Shown piece by piece: positions 1 through 11,184 of a DNA stretch of 64,000 nt. The DNA lies in the NCBI GenBank assembly GCA_021234155.1, contig JAJEKV010000001.1, positions 31,450,177 through 31,514,176 on the forward strand, written 5' to 3'. The notes under the pieces are model-generated. The model searched no databases and was not told where the DNA came from. It saw only the letters and a list, made by a program, of their open reading frames with translations. The first letter of the stretch is position 1; the number at the start of each line of letters is the position of its first letter. A program made the position numbers and the translations under genes. This DNA is from Isoetes taiwanensis (Eukaryota > Streptophyta > Lycopodiopsida > Isoetales > Isoetaceae).

Positions 1-450
1 GCCGCTATGATTCGTTGCATCCGTCAAGCAAGCATATCCTGCCTCCTCCTTCGGCTGAAGAAATGGAAGCTCCAACTCCGGAAACGGAATGCTGGTCCCT
101 CCTCCTTCGCAGCATATCCCTCCTCCTCCTTCGCCATCGCCAAGATGCCAATTCGCCTTATGGATACTAGTCACAAGTATAATATGTCAAGCTTCTGTCT
201 TTGCAAGTGCTTGGATACTCTATAAAAACACAAAATTCGATAGATTTTTCGTGCAAAGCGGCAAGGACAAAGATATGACTTCACATCTATGTCTCTCCCC
301 TTCCAATTCTAGCTAGAAGAGAATCATTGTATTTTTACCTTGCATTGAGTTTATTTTTTATTGAGATAGCCTAGAAGTCAAGCATTATATTCTTGCCTTG
401 CATTAGGTTTATTTTAGATTTAGAATTCCTTACTTCAATTCAATACACAT
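1..450 (+). other. Possible LTR or promoter fragment
   Basis: No protein is recognised. A TATA-like box (ctataaaaac) lies near 220, followed by T-rich, leader-like sequence with two similar copies of an 'accttgcattgagtttatt' segment near 336 and 396. The stretch ends near 445 in 'ttcaattcaatacaca', as plant LTR 3' ends often do. No partner copy is present in the window, so this could be a solo or truncated LTR, or simply a promoter. Confidence 0.2.
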
Positions 451-1520
451 TGTCCACACCATTTTATGATTTCCATGTACCATCCTATATTTATGTACCA
501 TCCTATATTTGTGCACAATATTATTGGTTTCAACTTCAATTGGAAGAACTCTAGTTTTTGCAAGACCCATTTCATATGGTGTTTGAACCTTAGAACCTAA
601 TTCTAGCGTCTTTTGCAACCGCTCGTGATACCTCGTATGGCAATACTGCCCCAACTTTTTACGGGGCACAAAGGCCTCTCCCAAGAAAATTACCTAGCAC
701 ATTATATCACTATGCCTACATACATTTAGCATAGCTATTTGTTATAATATCTTTGCTTTCATATTAGATGTGGTCACAATATTATATTGAGAAACATGTT
801 CAAGTTTTTGACATTTAATAGTATAGGCATGACCATTGTTGAGAGAACTGACACTTTGGTTTAATTCAGATTTACTTTGATTTTTTATCAAATACTCCAT
901 GCTATTAATAAACTCATGGTATCAAGTACTCTATTGTCTAAGTAGCAACTTGAATCGATTGTCAAAACATGACTTTGAACTATGATTTAAGTCACTTCAC
1001 AAAACATGTATTTCCATTCTCTCCTCTATTAGACTTCTCCTTATGCTTCTGCCATCCTTGTTCCATACCGAGCACCACAGGCAAATATGTTACACTCAAA
1101 CCCCAATGTCCATGTGTCCAGTTGGATCCTAGTCCAAGAAGAGCTCAACATCTAAGGAGGAGTTAGTGATGCAAATCGGTACCACCATCTTCACAAAATG
1201 ACAATGTTCTAAACTAGCAATTTTGATTGATTATAAAAACATAACTTTCACGTCTGATTTAAGCCACCTCAACCTCCGGCCACGGAGGGCAACCCTCCGT
1301 GCGCAGCACCTTGTTTTTTTTTTTTTTCCAGGTACAAAACGAATATAAACTACCATGGTGGAGGACCCTGGTTGCTGAGCAAGGTGGAATATCTCCATGT
1401 TGCGTACTGGAGTTATCGATGGAAAGAGAATCATGGAGCACTTCAATACTACAGCCATCCAGAACTTCTCTAATGTCTTAGGTTTCCAGCAGTGTTGCAG
1501 AAGTTGCAGGATCCAAGTGC
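451..1520. other. Gene-free stretch
   Basis: I recognise no gene. The minus strand at 430-684 is open for 84 codons, but the sequence is low-complexity at its end: an imperfect tandem repeat of 'atgtaccatcctatat' at about 475-512. A T-tract ending in ccag (1309-1331) looks like a splice acceptor. The plus-strand sequence from about 1381 may be an earlier exon of the methyltransferase remnant that follows; this could not be confirmed. Confidence 0.3.
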
Positions 1521-1968
1521 ACAAGGTGGCATTGTTCATCACTATCAGAAGCCCCAAAAGCTGATCACCCATCTAATTGACATGTTCTCACGTCAAGGAT
1601 ATTGGGCACTTGATGTTTTTTTTTTGCTCTGATACTACGATTGCTTGTGCACTTAAGAAGGGTCGCAATTGTGTGGCTATGGACATAGACAAGGAGGCTG
1701 TGAACTTCATCAAGATGAGATTGGTTGTCTTACCTACTCTACCAGACGAGAATCAAGAGTTAGCTGCTAATTCTTCATCTGATTATGCCAAGATGACATC
1801 TTCAGAGATACAACCTCCGTTTACAAGCTCTATAGAAGATGAAGCTAGCTTTGAAAGGCTAAAAGAGGTATTATTCTTGAAGACAAGGTTGAAACAGGTC
1901 GTAGATTAGAGCAGGAAAAACCATCTTCAAGCAAGAAAAATGAGGAAGACTATGATGTCGACCTTTGA
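1521..1968 (+). pseudogene. Bacterial-type DNA (N4/N6) methyltransferase remnant, C-terminal part
   Basis: Three successive plus-strand frames together read like the C-terminus of a beta-class DNA methyltransferase. In the frame from 1521 there is a motif X-like HHYQKPQKL followed by LITHLIDMFSRQG. A 10-T run at 1616-1625 then shifts the frame, and the next segment has the motif I tail (TTIACALKKGRN) and an acidic turn (VAMDIDKEAV) typical of SAM binding. Near 1875 the frame shifts again, and the third frame gives a charged tail (SSSKKNEEDYDVDL) and a stop at 1966-1968. The motif order X then I fits beta-class enzymes, in which the catalytic S/DPPY lies upstream; that motif was not found here. 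The canonical glycines of motif I (FxGxG) are damaged. Two frameshifts make this a pseudogene. Some land plants are reported to have N4-cytosine DNA methyltransferases; descent from such a gene is inferred, not shown. Confidence 0.6.
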
Positions 1969-2439
1969 GTTATTATGTGCAAAATATTTATTGTTGACAT
2001 TATTTAACTGGTAAAATTGATGTATTGCAAAAAATTTAAAGTAATAATTATTATTTTTTCTTCTCCAATTTGATGGTTTTGATGTCTTACTTTCTAAGAT
2101 TGTATATTCATATTTAGATTTTGCCATTTTCAACCATATTGCTTTATAAAAACAAATTTGCACTTAATGAGAAGCCAAAAATGCAGGAAAAAAAATCTGA
2201 ACCTTTTGTAATTCTCATCCAAAAAAGGTCAATTTTAAGAGTGTGGTGTGTTTTTTAAAAGGAATCTTTGAAACGGGAGTACTGCAACACTTCTGTTTAA
2301 TTTGTAACCTTGTTTAATACTTTCACTCTGTCAGCTTCCATCATCCCTCCCGCTCCAATACCGCATTCTACCCCTCCTGCAACACCTCGCGCATCTGCAT
2401 CTCATAGGAATTGTGCCTCTATATAGTGCCTTGGAAGTG
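1969..2439. other. Gene-free AT-rich stretch
   Basis: AT-rich sequence downstream of the methyltransferase remnant, with no recognisable gene, RNA or repeat structure. Confidence 0.4.
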
Positions 2440-3165
2440 TCAGGGCTTTCCTTGATAGAAAAGAGATAGTCTCAACCATCGGCCAATACGGTGCCTTCCT
2501 CAAGGGCAAGCAAGCTAGATATATCACTGAACAGCAGCAACAGATGTTCTACCTCCTGGAATGTCACCCCAGGACATTCTCGAGAAGGGTATCAAACAAG
2601 CCTTTGCAACTGGCAGGGAACATCACCTCGGACTAGTGGGTGAAATACTTGCAGCAACTTTATGATCCACGGAGAGGTCGAGCAGTAGTACCCCCACAGA
2701 TAGGCATAACACTAGTCATTACAGAGGCAGACGTAACAATGGATTTACAATGCCTCGCTAATAGCAAATCGGCATATTTGGATAGCATGCAGGCGGAGCT
2801 CCTAAAGTGGGATGGGCCACCAATGGTGCCTGTCCTGACGACATTATTTAATAGAGCATTGCAAGAAGGCTCCCCCCTCCCCCTCCCCTCCCCGGGACCA
2901 CTAGCAAAGTTGTTCCTATATACAAGGCATGTGACCCTCACTGCGCATCCAATTATCCCACTATCATGGTCCGCTCCCTCTTTTCAAAACTGCTAGCTGG
3001 AATTCTTGATCAATATCTAATGATGTGGGCAGAGGAGCGTTGTGGAACAGATTGAGCCAGCTAGAGACCCCTGTTGACTTATAGAATGTATAGGTTATAT
3101 GAGGCATGCTCAAATCGTATGGAACCATCAGGACAAGTCGCCGTCAGCGAAAATTTTAGTGGCCC
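2440..3165 (+). mobile_element. LINE reverse transcriptase remnant, N-terminal half
   Basis: Decayed ORF2 of a non-LTR retrotransposon. The open frame at 2640-2996 has the order expected upstream of and within a LINE RT domain: WVKYLQQLYDP, then ITEADVTMDL, SAYLDSMQAELLKW and TTLFNRALQEG. The frame then shifts, and 'VPIYKA...SNYPTIM', 'LFSKLLAGILDQ' and 'MMWAEERCGT' follow to about 3060, and degenerate RLYEA/RM-like sequence to about 3160. Upstream text from 2440 (LDREEIV..., AFLKGKQA) fits the linker between endonuclease and RT. Several frameshifts and stops are present. The copy appears to resume at about 6990, beyond inserted DNA. Confidence 0.75.
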
Positions 3166-3606
3166 GTGATCCATTGGCCACAAATTACGTGTTCGGAAAC
3201 ATCACGGCGGCGGCTTGAGTAGGATGCCTTACCTACGGACTACCTGCAGATTCGCCATTTCATGGCACTTTATTGCCTATTACGACATTAGAATGGCCAA
3301 TTAGATGTTTGCTAATTGGAGTGGTATTGACTTTGGGGCCAATTTAGTCCCAAGTGAGAACTAGATATACTTATGGAGTGGCCATTTAGGCCACTTGGCC
3401 AAATCGTGTAATGCCTTAAGTTCGCTAAATCTTAACTCATTAAGAGGCCCCCTCATAAATTCGTCACTTATAGGGGGCTAACATTATTGGAAATTTTTAT
3501 TCCTAAATATATCTACCAACTGAGAATAATCCTGCTCTTTTGGAAAATCAAATGTCGAGGCACTTTTCAATCCTCTTTACAAAGACTCCGACATCCGATT
3601 TCCGAT
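3166..3606. other. Left flank of an insertion inside the LINE
   Basis: Non-coding sequence between the two halves of the LINE, outside the LTR element. It carries several 'ggccaatt/ttggcc' motifs (for example gaatggccaattag near 3292) that recur in the right flank near 6945. It may be part of an older non-coding element that received the LTR element, but its borders could not be fixed. Confidence 0.3.
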
Positions 3607-3611
3607 TCTCC

Positions 3612-4331
3612 TGTTGGCGGATTTTTCCCACAATCCCCAACAGGTGGCCTCAAAGGCAGAAATCAGGATCCCATTGGATGCTGCAATATGAAATCAAAGG
3701 CTTGCAATATGAAATCAGTGTAGAATAGAAGCTGCAATATGAAATCAGAGATTTGAAGAAAAACTTAGAATGGAATAACTTTGGGCCCCAAAGAAAATTC
3801 ATATAAGCACAAAACTTCAAATACAAAAGGGTCCCTCCATGTCTCTGAACCATGGAGGGGCCATTGATCCAATTCAAGGAGGAGCTGCCACCACCCCCAA
3901 GAATCTGGAGCAAGGCAAGAGGAGGAGCTCGTGCTCCTCAAGAACCTTTTATAAACATTACTTCTTATCTTGACCTTTGATTTTTTGCCTCTTAATCTCC
4001 ACCTTTGATCTTGCCTCTTCATCTTCACCTTTAATTTCGACCCCTTCATCTCCACCCTTGATCTTGCCTCTTTATCTCAACCTTTAATTTTTGTCTTTTT
4101 TAATCTCCACCTTTGATCTTGCCTCTTCATCTTAGCCTTAGATAATGTACCCCTCTTCAACCATTAAAAATCTTAGAAGCCCTTAAATTTAAACAACTAG
4201 ATCTAGGCCCTTTTTTATTTTTTGGTGCCTTAGACCTTTACAACATTTGGGCTTTTATAATCGACCCCCCTCCAATGGTTCTCTTTCTTTTCTTTTTTCA
4301 TGTTGACCGGGTGCCAAAAACCCGGTCAACA
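3612..4331 (-). repeat. 3' LTR of the 3612-6669 element
   Basis: 720 bp, the downstream LTR in element orientation. It is pyrimidine-rich on the plus strand, with about five imperfect copies of a 'cacctttgatcttgcctctt' unit at about 3970-4130. The outer end holds a hairpin: tgttgaccgggt and acccggtcaaca separated by 7 nt (4301-4331). The minus strand is open for 87 and 96 codons in places. The same frames occur in the other LTR, so they are LTR sequence rather than genes. Confidence 0.9.
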
Positions 4332-5949
4332 TCTCGCCCAAACAAAAAATGGGCCGGTCCCCTCGGCCCTCTTACTTCAAAGTTTTTCATATATTTAGTA
4401 CAATAGTTGGTCCCTTAGACTCAATAAGGAACACAACCGAAGTTTTGATATCCGAGACTTCGAACTCGAAATGATAATAATAATAATTTGGAGGTTTTAG
4501 GGTGTACTCCAACACCATAGAATAATAATAATATTTGGAGGTTTTAAGGTGTACTCCAACACCATAATAATTGAAATTTTGATATGATAAAATGATGATA
4601 ATAATTTGGTGATAGTAATCGAGGTTTTGATATCCGAGACTTCAAACTTTGATAGAATGATGATAATAATGAGTGCCATGATGATAGAAAATCAATGGTA
4701 ATTTTGGGCTTTAGGGAAAGACACGTGTAATGTTTGGGGCAAGATGGCTATATTTTTTGAAAAATGGTATAAGAAAGGAGGGCGGCGCCCAAACAAAAAA
4801 TTATGGCAATGGTGTAACAATGAGGGCAAAAATAATGATGTTTGAGGCAATAAGGATGGACCATAGTTTTTAGACAAGGAAAAAAATGGTAAAAAAACAT
4901 TGTTGTAAGGGTGAAAATATTAGCAAAAGGAAAGCAATGATGAGGAAATGAGAAAATATAAAAACTTGAAAGCAAATGTTAGAAAAATAAATGAAAGGTG
5001 GAAGCAAAGGTTAAAAAATAAGATGAAAAACATGAAAAGCAAAGGTTAAAAAATAAGATGAAATGAAAAAAAACATGAAAAGGAAAAAAAAGCAAAGGTT
5101 AGAATAAAGCAAAGGTTAGAGAAAAGAAACGAAAGGAGAAAAAAATAAAACTTGAGCAAGGGCCAAAAAATTGTGATGGGCGGCTATGGCGGGCGGCTGA
5201 GGCAGGTAAGGCGGCAGACAGAATGAAGCTTCTCTCTTCTTTACAGGTCCGGCAGCAGCTTGACAGATGGATTTCCTTTTCCTTTGCAGATGACAATGGC
5301 AGGGCGATGGTTGGATTCGGCAGTAGGCTTCTTTACAGGTTCAGCAACAGCTTGACAGGCGCAAAGCAGATCTTGCTCACTCATCTCCTTCTTGTGCAGA
5401 TTCGGCAGCACAGATGGCAAAAGCATGACTATGGCGGAAGCAACATTCGGCAGGGAACAGAGAAGAACACTGGCTATTTTTTGCAGGTATTCAGCGCTTC
5501 AGCTGCAGAATAGATGTTGTAAATCGGTAAAGAAAAGGAGAGATCTGCAGAGAATTGTAACACAGGGAAATGATGTTCATAGATTTCTAGCTCAAAAGCG
5601 CAGTCGAAAAGCTCTAGACAGAAGATATGAACAGATTTTTGGAGGGCTAGCATCGCTGGCTTTCCAAAAAAATATCCAAGCAGCATCAATATTTCTGCAT
5701 CGTCAGGATTTTGTATCAGGAAATATGAAAATCTGAAAGCTATCAAATCAAGAACTTCTTTCTTGATTTTTCTTCTTTGTAGCGTCTTCAGGCATTGTTT
5801 CTGTAGCAATTTTATTCTCCCAGTAGCAAGCAGCAAATAGAGAAGCATAGCAAATGGCAGGGAAGGCAGCAAATGGCAAATGGCAGGAAATAGAGCAGCA
5901 CCAAAATTTGATCCTGGGGAAGAGCTTTATCTCGGTAGAACCTCCATTC
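4332..5949 (-). other. Non-coding interior of the LTR element, with a possible small ORF
   Basis: No retroviral-type domain is visible in any frame. At 4465-4680 is an imperfect duplication around 'ggaggttttagggtgtactccaacacc' with ATAATAATA runs. At 4970-5130 there are purine-rich repeats of 'agcaaaggttaaaaaataagatgaa'. At 5225-5420 there are repeats of 'ttacaggt(tc/cc)ggcagcagcttgacag'. The minus strand at 5474-5872 is open for 132 codons, directly downstream of the primer-binding site where gag would start. Its product is not recognised and may be a chance frame. Confidence 0.6.
5929..5946 (-). promoter_or_regulatory. Primer-binding site, tRNA-Gln type
   Basis: The plus strand reads atctcggtagaacctcca, three bases from the LTR edge. 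This equals the 3' end (T-stem, acceptor and CCA) of plant tRNA-Gln as I remember it, so the minus strand is complementary to that primer. This fixes the element's direction. Confidence 0.75.
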
Positions 5950-6669
5950 TGTTGGCGGATTTTTCCCACAATCCCCAACAGGTGGCCTCAAAGGCAGAAA
6001 TCAGGATCCCATTGGATGCTGCAATATGAAATCAAAGGCTTGCAATATGAAATCAGTGTAGAATAGAAGCTGCAATATGAAATCAGAGATTTGAAGAAAA
6101 ACTTAGAATGGAATAACTTTGGGCCCCAAAGAAAATTCATATAAGCACAAAACTTCAAATACAAAAGGGTCCCTCCATGTCTCTGAACCATGGAGGGGCC
6201 ATTGATCCAATTCAAGGAGGAGCTGCCACCACCCCCAAGAATCTGGAGCAAGGCAAGAGGAGGAGCTCGTGCTCCTCAAGAACCTTTTATAAACATTACT
6301 TCTTATCTTGACCTTTGATTTTTTGCCTCTTAATCTCCACCTTTGATCTTGCCTCTTCATCTTCACCTTTAATTTCGACCCCTTCATCTCCACCCTTGAT
6401 CTTGCCTCTTTATCTCAACCTTTAATTTTTGTCTTTTTTAATCTCCACCTTTGATCTTGCCTCTTCATCTTAGCCTTAGATAATGTACCCCTCTTCAACC
6501 ATTAAAAATCTTAGAAGCCCTTAAATTTAAACAACTAGATCTAGGCCCTTTTTTATTGTTTGGTGCCTTAGACCTTTACAACCTTTGGGCTTTTATAATC
6601 GACCCCTCCCCAATGGTTCTCTTTCTTTTCTTTTTTCATGTTGACCGGGTGCCAAAAACCCGGTCAACA
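5950..6669 (-). repeat. 5' LTR of the 3612-6669 element
   Basis: The 720-bp partner of 3612-4331, with the same terminal hairpin at 6639-6669. The mismatches I noticed are at positions equivalent to 'tattttttgg/tattgtttgg', 'acaacattt/acaaccttt' and a C/T shuffle in 'gacccccctcc/gacccctcccc'. Confidence 0.9.
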
Positions 6670-6674
6670 TCTCC

Positions 6675-6985
6675 CTACCAGCAATATGTGCATTATTGAA
6701 ATACATGCGCATGAATTCAAATTCATACAATATGTAACTTAAATACATTTATATAGGGTAGCGACTTCTTTACATTCGCGCAACTAGCTCTATATTTAAT
6801 AATAATCTAGCTAAAAATCGCCATTTGAGCTACACATTATTAGATATTTGGTTCAAAAATTGCCAATTGGGTTGCAGCCACATTAGAAAAAAATAGGAAA
6901 AATGGCCAGTTCAGGCTACACTTTTGGGGGCATATTTTACAAGGAATGGCCAATTCATTATACTTATACAAAATTATAGGTTCCA
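6675..6985. other. Right flank of the insertion inside the LINE
   Basis: Non-coding AT-rich DNA between the LTR element and the resumed LINE. It contains 'ggaatggccaattcatta' near 6943, echoing the left flank near 3292. No gene is recognised. Confidence 0.3.
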
Positions 6986-8200
6986 TGGTCGCCAGTAGTG
7001 TTGGAGTACACCAGGGTTTCCCAGTATGGGAGTACGCCAGTGTTGCCCTTCCCCCCTCTCCCCCAATGCTCTTTGGCCTATATCTTGATCAATTGGAAGA
7101 TTGGCCTGCTGAACATGGGGGACAGGTGCTCAACTCATACACCACATAATTCAAGAACTCATATATACGATGACGACGACATCTTGGCCTACACTCCAGA
7201 CGCGACATGCAAAGATCACCGGATGCTCTAGACACTTTCGCGGTTCAGCGCATATGGGCTAACTTGGCCAAACTAAAGTACTGCTGGTTTCATCTGCACG
7301 CCAGACAAGGCCTTTCTTCTTCACTTACCAAGGGCAGAACGTGGAGGTGGCTCCAACCTATAGTATTTAAGAATCGAAGCCCTACTACCACACACACCGA
7401 TGCCTCCATTAGGTTATGTGTGCAGGCTGAAGGGCAATCAGATATCATGCAACAACAAATCACAAGGCGTAGTTATAGGTCCGAGTCACTAATCACACCT
7501 ATTCAAGGCTCTAGTCGAGCCTATCCTTCTATATGATGCGAAGATCTGGGGTTCAGTGATATCCCCCACCACCTAAAATGACCTGGAACAGGTACAGGCC
7601 TTTTTAGCACGATCACTTGGGGTAAAGTCCACAGTACCATATCAGATCCTGCTATAGGAGACAGGTTTCTTGCCCCTGCAGAGGGCCTCACTAGACCACC
7701 ACATCATTTACTTCAGAAGGTAGATGCTATGGATGATGCTCGTCTGCCCAACCTTGCTTTAACTATCGTAGTGAGTCCATAGTGCCTCAAAGCCTACTAG
7801 AAGGACAAGCAAGCTCAATGGTTCTCCGATGAAATGTACAGGCACATAGGTCTGTGCAGATACACACGGAGATGGATCATAATCAGTTGAGGCAGTACCT
7901 TGATGCTTGCTTCCTTAGCAAACTATGCTCTGGCACATGTCAAGATGGCACACTATTGGCAGCAGGTCAATCCATGCTCACAGCGGTCCACACCACTACT
8001 TGCATACCTATTTGCCCATGAAGAAACACAGACAGGTAGCTTCCATTCGAAGGGTGCATATCGTCTCCACATTGAGACAGGCAGATGGACTCGAAAGGAA
8101 TGTGAGGACATGATCTTTTAATGTTGCTAACAGTGTGCCATTGAGGATGAATGACATGCCCTTCAGATCTGTCCAACATTCGATCATGCTCGGCAAGGTA
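6986..8200 (+). mobile_element. LINE reverse transcriptase remnant, C-terminal half
   Basis: The same type of LINE as at 2440-3165, resuming after the insertion. A segment corresponding to the GVRQGCPLSP block is duplicated and damaged (VGVHQGFPVWEY...). It is followed by LFGLYLDQLEDW and, in shifted frames, DDDDILAYTPDA (degenerate YADD active site), VQRIWANLAKLK, LVEPILLYDAKIWGS and EQVQAFLARSLGVK. The tail (about 7900-8190) resembles the cysteine-poor C-terminal part of the ORF. Many stops and frameshifts are present, and no poly-A tail is clearly attributable. Confidence 0.7.
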
Positions 8201-9584
8201 TGTCCAATTAGTTTTACCAGACTAGCTGCTGCATGTGCTATTGAACACGGCCTCCGTGACTAGGTTCATATCTTCAAGAGATCATGGATACGCGGACTCA
8301 GTTGTGTTCTTCTGTATAATACTGACTGATGTTATATCATATTATTGTATAGTCTGCCAGCATACTTATTACTACCAAGCTTTTTCCTCCAAAAACCCTT
8401 GGGGCAAAGGTTTTCTAATTCTGACAGTAATATGCTTGCTGCGCTCTTTGTTTGGGTCCCATAGGCCAATTGGTAAATACATTCAACTATAGGCAAATCA
8501 GCAACAAAAAAATTATACAAAAAACTTTTGGCCATTAACTGCCTAACATAGTCTGTTACGTTTCAAAGCCCACAGGCCTGTTAGTTTAGCAGAGCCACAA
8601 GGGCCATTACACTTCTACCAAAAAAGGGAGGGGGGTTGGAGGGAGGCTCATCCTTACATGGCCAGAAAAAAGAAAGGAACTAGCAAAAAGGCACGCCAGA
8701 GGCTATAGAAAATAAAGGCGCAGGAAATAAGGGTAAAGTAGTATACATTGAATTAAATTGGATACCAAATGTCATTTTTCAAATCATTTCGAAGCCTAGT
8801 TAGGGCAAAGTGATAAAAATTGAATTGAATTTTATTGTCCATGGTGCAAACCATTTCAAAGTAGAAATAGCATATGTTGTTTGAATATTTTAGATGATGT
8901 CCCTACATTTAAGGTACCAGTATTTCCTAGTTTTGTTACAGGCAAAGTATGATGTTGTTGCCCCCCTTTGGTGGTGTTGTAAAGAATTAAACCACAATCG
9001 CAATATGTTTATGCAATTCCATTAGAATATTCTAACTTGTGCATCCATTCCTTATCCTATAAGAGGTAGCTGCCTTAATCATACATGTAAATATGATCTG
9101 TCGAAATATTTTTTAGCTTGTATTTGTGCTTTCTTGCACCATAGAGGAAGTTTTCGCTAGGGCAAAACCCTTGCATCAAAATGCAACAATGGGATTTTCA
9201 AGAATCCTTACGAATAGAATCAACCTTGCCCAAACATGAATTCCTCATTGAGATAAGTTGAGATAAAAATTCAATTACATCGAAACTGTCTTAGAACTTT
9301 TGTGCTTATGATGTTGATCATGTTGGTTTGTAATTGCTATATATAATTCCTTGAATTCGTTATTGAGAGGAGTTGAGATAAAACTTCTATTCATTGAAAC
9401 TATTTTAGGACGTTTTGAATTACAAATAGGAAAGAATCTCTCAAAGCTCTTTGTTGCCTCCACGCTGGCATGGTATTATATTCTAGCATCTCTTTATGCA
9501 CATTTAATTATTCCTTGATTTGATTTTTTCAGCACCAGAAGACAAAAAGAATACATGATTGATAATAAAAATATATGATTGATA
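8201..9584. other. Gene-free stretch
   Basis: AT-rich. No gene is recognised. Short related segments ending 'ataagttgagataaaaattc' and 'aggagttgagataaaacttc' near 9250 and 9370 form a weak direct repeat. Confidence 0.4.
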
Positions 9585-11184
9585 CACTAGAGTTGTCAGG
9601 CGATGGACCAAAAATGGTGCATTTGCACTGTTCACTTTAAAATTCATATAAAATCAACAGCTCAAAATTCAATAAAATCCTTCCTAGAAGTTCATATGTG
9701 GCAGTCATACCATATGAAAAATATCTAAAAATCTATCTACCTCCATTCTTGGAAGTTATGCTTAGCTGAATCCAAGGGGGTCATGCCAAGACTGCCTTAT
9801 ATTTACATAAGGTAAAACTGTCTTAATGAAATGATTTTTTCGATTTTTTTCAGTAATTTCTTATTTTTCTATGCGAGTTATAGAGTATAACACAAAAAAC
9901 TGCACCTCATTCCAAGGTATGAGAAGGAAGATAGGGTTCATCGAACATGACAGGGTCAAAACTGTTTTCTGTCTTCTGTGGACCAATAATTATTTTAACA
10001 TGAAATTAGAGATCTATATGACCAAGGAACGCTTGCATCCATAATAAAAAATATAGCTCATCATGAAAGATGATCTACATGCACTATTATCATGCTTAAC
10101 CTACAATACTTCTGGTAGCCAACACATTAATAAGTTTATGATAGCAAGAGAATAGGTTTCTTTATATTTTTTGCAATATATAACATCAAGAACCTCTATG
10201 CACATGTATCGTCATATGTGAGTTGAAAAAGAGTGTTATCTTGATTAAATGATTCAAATTTTGAGAAGTCTAAGTAATAACCATTAATGGTCCATAGATA
10301 TTTATATTTAAATCTTGCAACTACTATGTCACTTTCACATCAAATTTAAGATCCATGTTGCCAATGAAGCCTTGCATTCATAAAAAATATAGCATTTCCT
10401 AAAAGATGAACTATATGAACAATTAGCATACTTAAACTCCAATATCGTGTAGTAACAAACGCAACCAAATATAGAGAATGCATGATTAACTACTACATAT
10501 AGGTTGATAAAATTATAATCTACATAGATATAAGTGTAGTGCATAGCCTGCATCTTTTATTACCCTCTTAAAGACGATATACGAGTTTTATTAAATCATT
10601 TTAGATTTATTTTTGTTCTGAATTCTATACAAGAGATTCTTTAGTCAATATTGAAATCATCATAACTTATGAATGCTTCAAAAAAACATCAAACTATAGC
10701 TCTTAGAATCAACAACTTATGACCACAAGAATTAGGCCAAAACCTATAATAGTAAGAGAGAAATAATTCATACCCTCAAACAGCTCTTTTGAGCAAAATT
10801 GGGTATGGCGACTTCATCTAATGTCATATAATAGTGAAAAAACTTGGGAACATAAAAATCAATATGTTTTATCATAAAAAATCATTTGCTTTTGATTTTA
10901 GCAAGATTTGGACCCCTTTGTGCTAGAAAATATGAAGATTGCAGTTCTGGACTAGTACAAAAACTGCTAAATTGTATGAGGTTTGGACAATTACCACAAG
11001 ATATGGGTGAATTCATTGGTCATGAAATTCTTCTAGATCATAAAGAATCAAGTGAAGATCCAAAAGGTGGTGGTAGATTGCAAAATGGAGAAGTTTCCCT
11101 CTAGATATATGGGTTTAAGTGGCAGAGGTACGATGGACCAATTCTGGCCCATGGACTACAGATGGTCCAGTGACAACTCTAGTG
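9585..11184. mobile_element. Candidate non-autonomous element with terminal inverted repeats
   Basis: The left end begins cactagagttgtca and continues ggcgatggacca. The right end is the reverse complement: tggtccagtgacaactctagtg at 11163-11184, giving a perfect 14-bp inverted repeat and a weaker extension. A second 'gacaactctagta' copy follows at once at 11185-11197. No transposase is seen inside. Two diverged copies of a roughly 160-bp segment lie at about 9985-10140 and 10310-10465 (shared: aaaaaatatagc...gatgaactatatg...). No clean target duplication was found, so the borders are provisional. Confidence 0.45.

Larger units (their letters stand above)
3612..6669 (-). mobile_element. Young non-coding LTR retrotransposon (LARD-like), minus strand
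   Basis: Two almost identical 720-bp direct repeats (3612-4331 and 5950-6669, about four mismatches noticed) start TGTTGG and end CAACA on the plus strand. They are flanked by a perfect 5-bp target duplication, tctcc, at 3607-3611 and 6670-6674. The primer-binding site lies inside the right-hand LTR and matches the 3' end of plant tRNA-Gln read on the minus strand, so the element runs right to left. The internal 1,618 bp (4332-5949) contain no gag, protease, integrase, RT or RNase H. They hold purine-rich tandem repeats and one minus-strand 132-codon frame. The element must use proteins supplied by another element. High LTR identity means recent insertion. It sits inside older DNA that interrupts a LINE. 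Confidence 0.9.

Noticed and set aside
1231-1572. 113-codon minus-strand ORF
   Set aside because: Antisense to the methyltransferase remnant and its possible upstream exon, whose plus-strand frame carries recognisable motifs.
3650-4055. 87- and 96-codon minus-strand proteins, repeated at 5988-6393
   Set aside because: They lie within the LTRs and are repeated only because the LTRs are. No domain or conservation signal.
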